From contig JASHYS010000392.1 of assembly GCA_030042915.1 (NCBI GenBank), forward strand, positions 1 through 6,228: a stretch of 6,228 nucleotides of DNA, given 5' to 3'. The notes under the pieces are model-generated. The model searched no databases. It was not told where the DNA came from and saw nothing but the letters and a program-made list of their open reading frames with translations. The number at the start of each line of letters is the position of its first letter. The first letter of the stretch is position 1. Origin of the DNA: Acidobacteriaceae bacterium (GTDB lineage: Bacteria > Acidobacteriota > Terriglobia > Terriglobales > Acidobacteriaceae). This document shows, in pieces, positions 5,830 to 6,228 of this stretch. A program made the position numbers and the translations under genes.

Positions 5830-6228
5830 ATGGCCCCGAACGGTGCGGGCACGGGCCCAACCGACCCCAAGATCTTCGTACGACTCTCCAAGGCTCAGAT
5901 CGCGAACATCTGGCAGGGGCTGAACTTCATTGCACGGGCTTACGCGGCGCGGAGATCTGGGCTCGATATCACAACTTCATACCCGTTCCGCATGTACCCT
6001 TTGCCCCGGGGCTTTGACTCGGGTTTGTTCAGCCAGCCAATGATGGATCGGATCCTCGCCTTGCGCGCAGCGTTTCAACCAAAAACGAAGACAGGCGGAA
6101 GGTTCCAGCTCGATTCTTTCGACCTGCGCGCCGCCGCATTCTCGGCCCGCATCACCCGAATGCTGGGACGCATGCGCGTCCTCAAACCGCGGAGGAAAGG
6201 CGGGGGAACGTTGCCGCCTTCGGCCCAC
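5830..6228 (+). CDS. Unidentified protein, 5' part (133 codons), runs off the right edge
   Basis: The frame is open from the ATG at 5830 to the last base, with GAGG 8 nt upstream, an in-frame stop at 5812-5814 and G/C-rich third codon positions. The visible protein starts with a Gly/Pro/Thr-rich segment (MAPNGAGTGPTDPK). An amphipathic stretch follows (KIFVRLSKAQIANIWQGLNFIARAYAARR, residues 14-42). Then come a Pro/aromatic loop (SYPFRMYPLPRGFDSGLF, 50-67), two helical stretches (PMMDRILALRAAF 70-82; FDLRAAAFSARITRMLGRMRVL 97-118) and a basic, glycine-rich linker (KPRRKGGG). No signal peptide or membrane segment is seen. I do not recognise the family. The basic, Arg-rich helices could bind nucleic acid, but this is speculation. 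A CRP-type site and a -10 element upstream suggest it has its own regulated promoter. The antisense ORF over 5977-6228 is judged a shadow. Confidence 0.62.
   Translation, partial: MAPNGAGTGPTDPKIFVRLSKAQIANIWQGLNFIARAYAARRSGLDITTSYPFRMYPLPRGFDSGLFSQPMMDRILALRAAFQPKTKTGGRFQLDSFDLRAAAFSARITRMLGRMRVLKPRRKGGGTLPPSAH

Noticed and set aside
5977..6228. Minus-strand open frame at the right edge
   Set aside because: The plus frame over the same bases has an RBS, an upstream stop and more protein-like helices; the minus translation is Arg/His/Gln-rich and lacks a visible start.

Overview
The window looks like chromosomal DNA of a GC-rich soil-type bacterium, most likely an acidobacterium (Terriglobia-like). 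That placement is an inference. It rests on the style of the central protein, which combines a signal peptide, FG-GAP/VCBS repeats, Ig-like modules carrying 'C-x(7,8)-C' cysteine pairs, and a C-terminal double membrane segment ending in a poly-glycine tract. No taxonomic marker gene is present.

Layout, left to right, all genes on the + strand. (1) 2-328: the 3' end of a tetratricopeptide-repeat (TPR) protein gene cut by the window edge. (2) 370-426: a doubtful 18-codon ORF with a well-placed ribosome binding site. (3) 466-681: a small 71-aa hypothetical protein of unknown function with a clear Shine-Dalgarno sequence. (4) 682-1222: about 540 bases with no convincing gene, but with a compact cluster of two hairpins and an 11-bp-period direct repeat at 954-1017. 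(5) 1223-5590: one 1455-aa secreted or surface-anchored protein that fills 70% of the window. It has a Sec signal peptide, a basic linker, 14 FG-GAP/VCBS blades, five Ig-like modules, two hydrophobic segments separated by RRRR, a lipobox-like cysteine, a Gly15 tract and a short beta-rich tail. (6) 5591-5829: an intergenic region with a perfect CRP-type operator (TGTGA-N6-TCACA) placed as expected for a class II activated promoter. (7) 5830-6228: the 5' part (133 codons) of an unidentified gene that runs off the right edge.

The genes do not form an obvious metabolic operon. The TPR gene and the small gene may be co-directional neighbours only. The large protein looks like a stand-alone surface adhesion or scaffolding protein, and the right-edge gene appears to have its own regulated promoter. 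The two most interesting signals are the C-terminal 'TM-RRRR-TM-AC-Gly15' arrangement, which reads like an internal lipoprotein signal peptide, and the CRP-type promoter upstream of the truncated gene.
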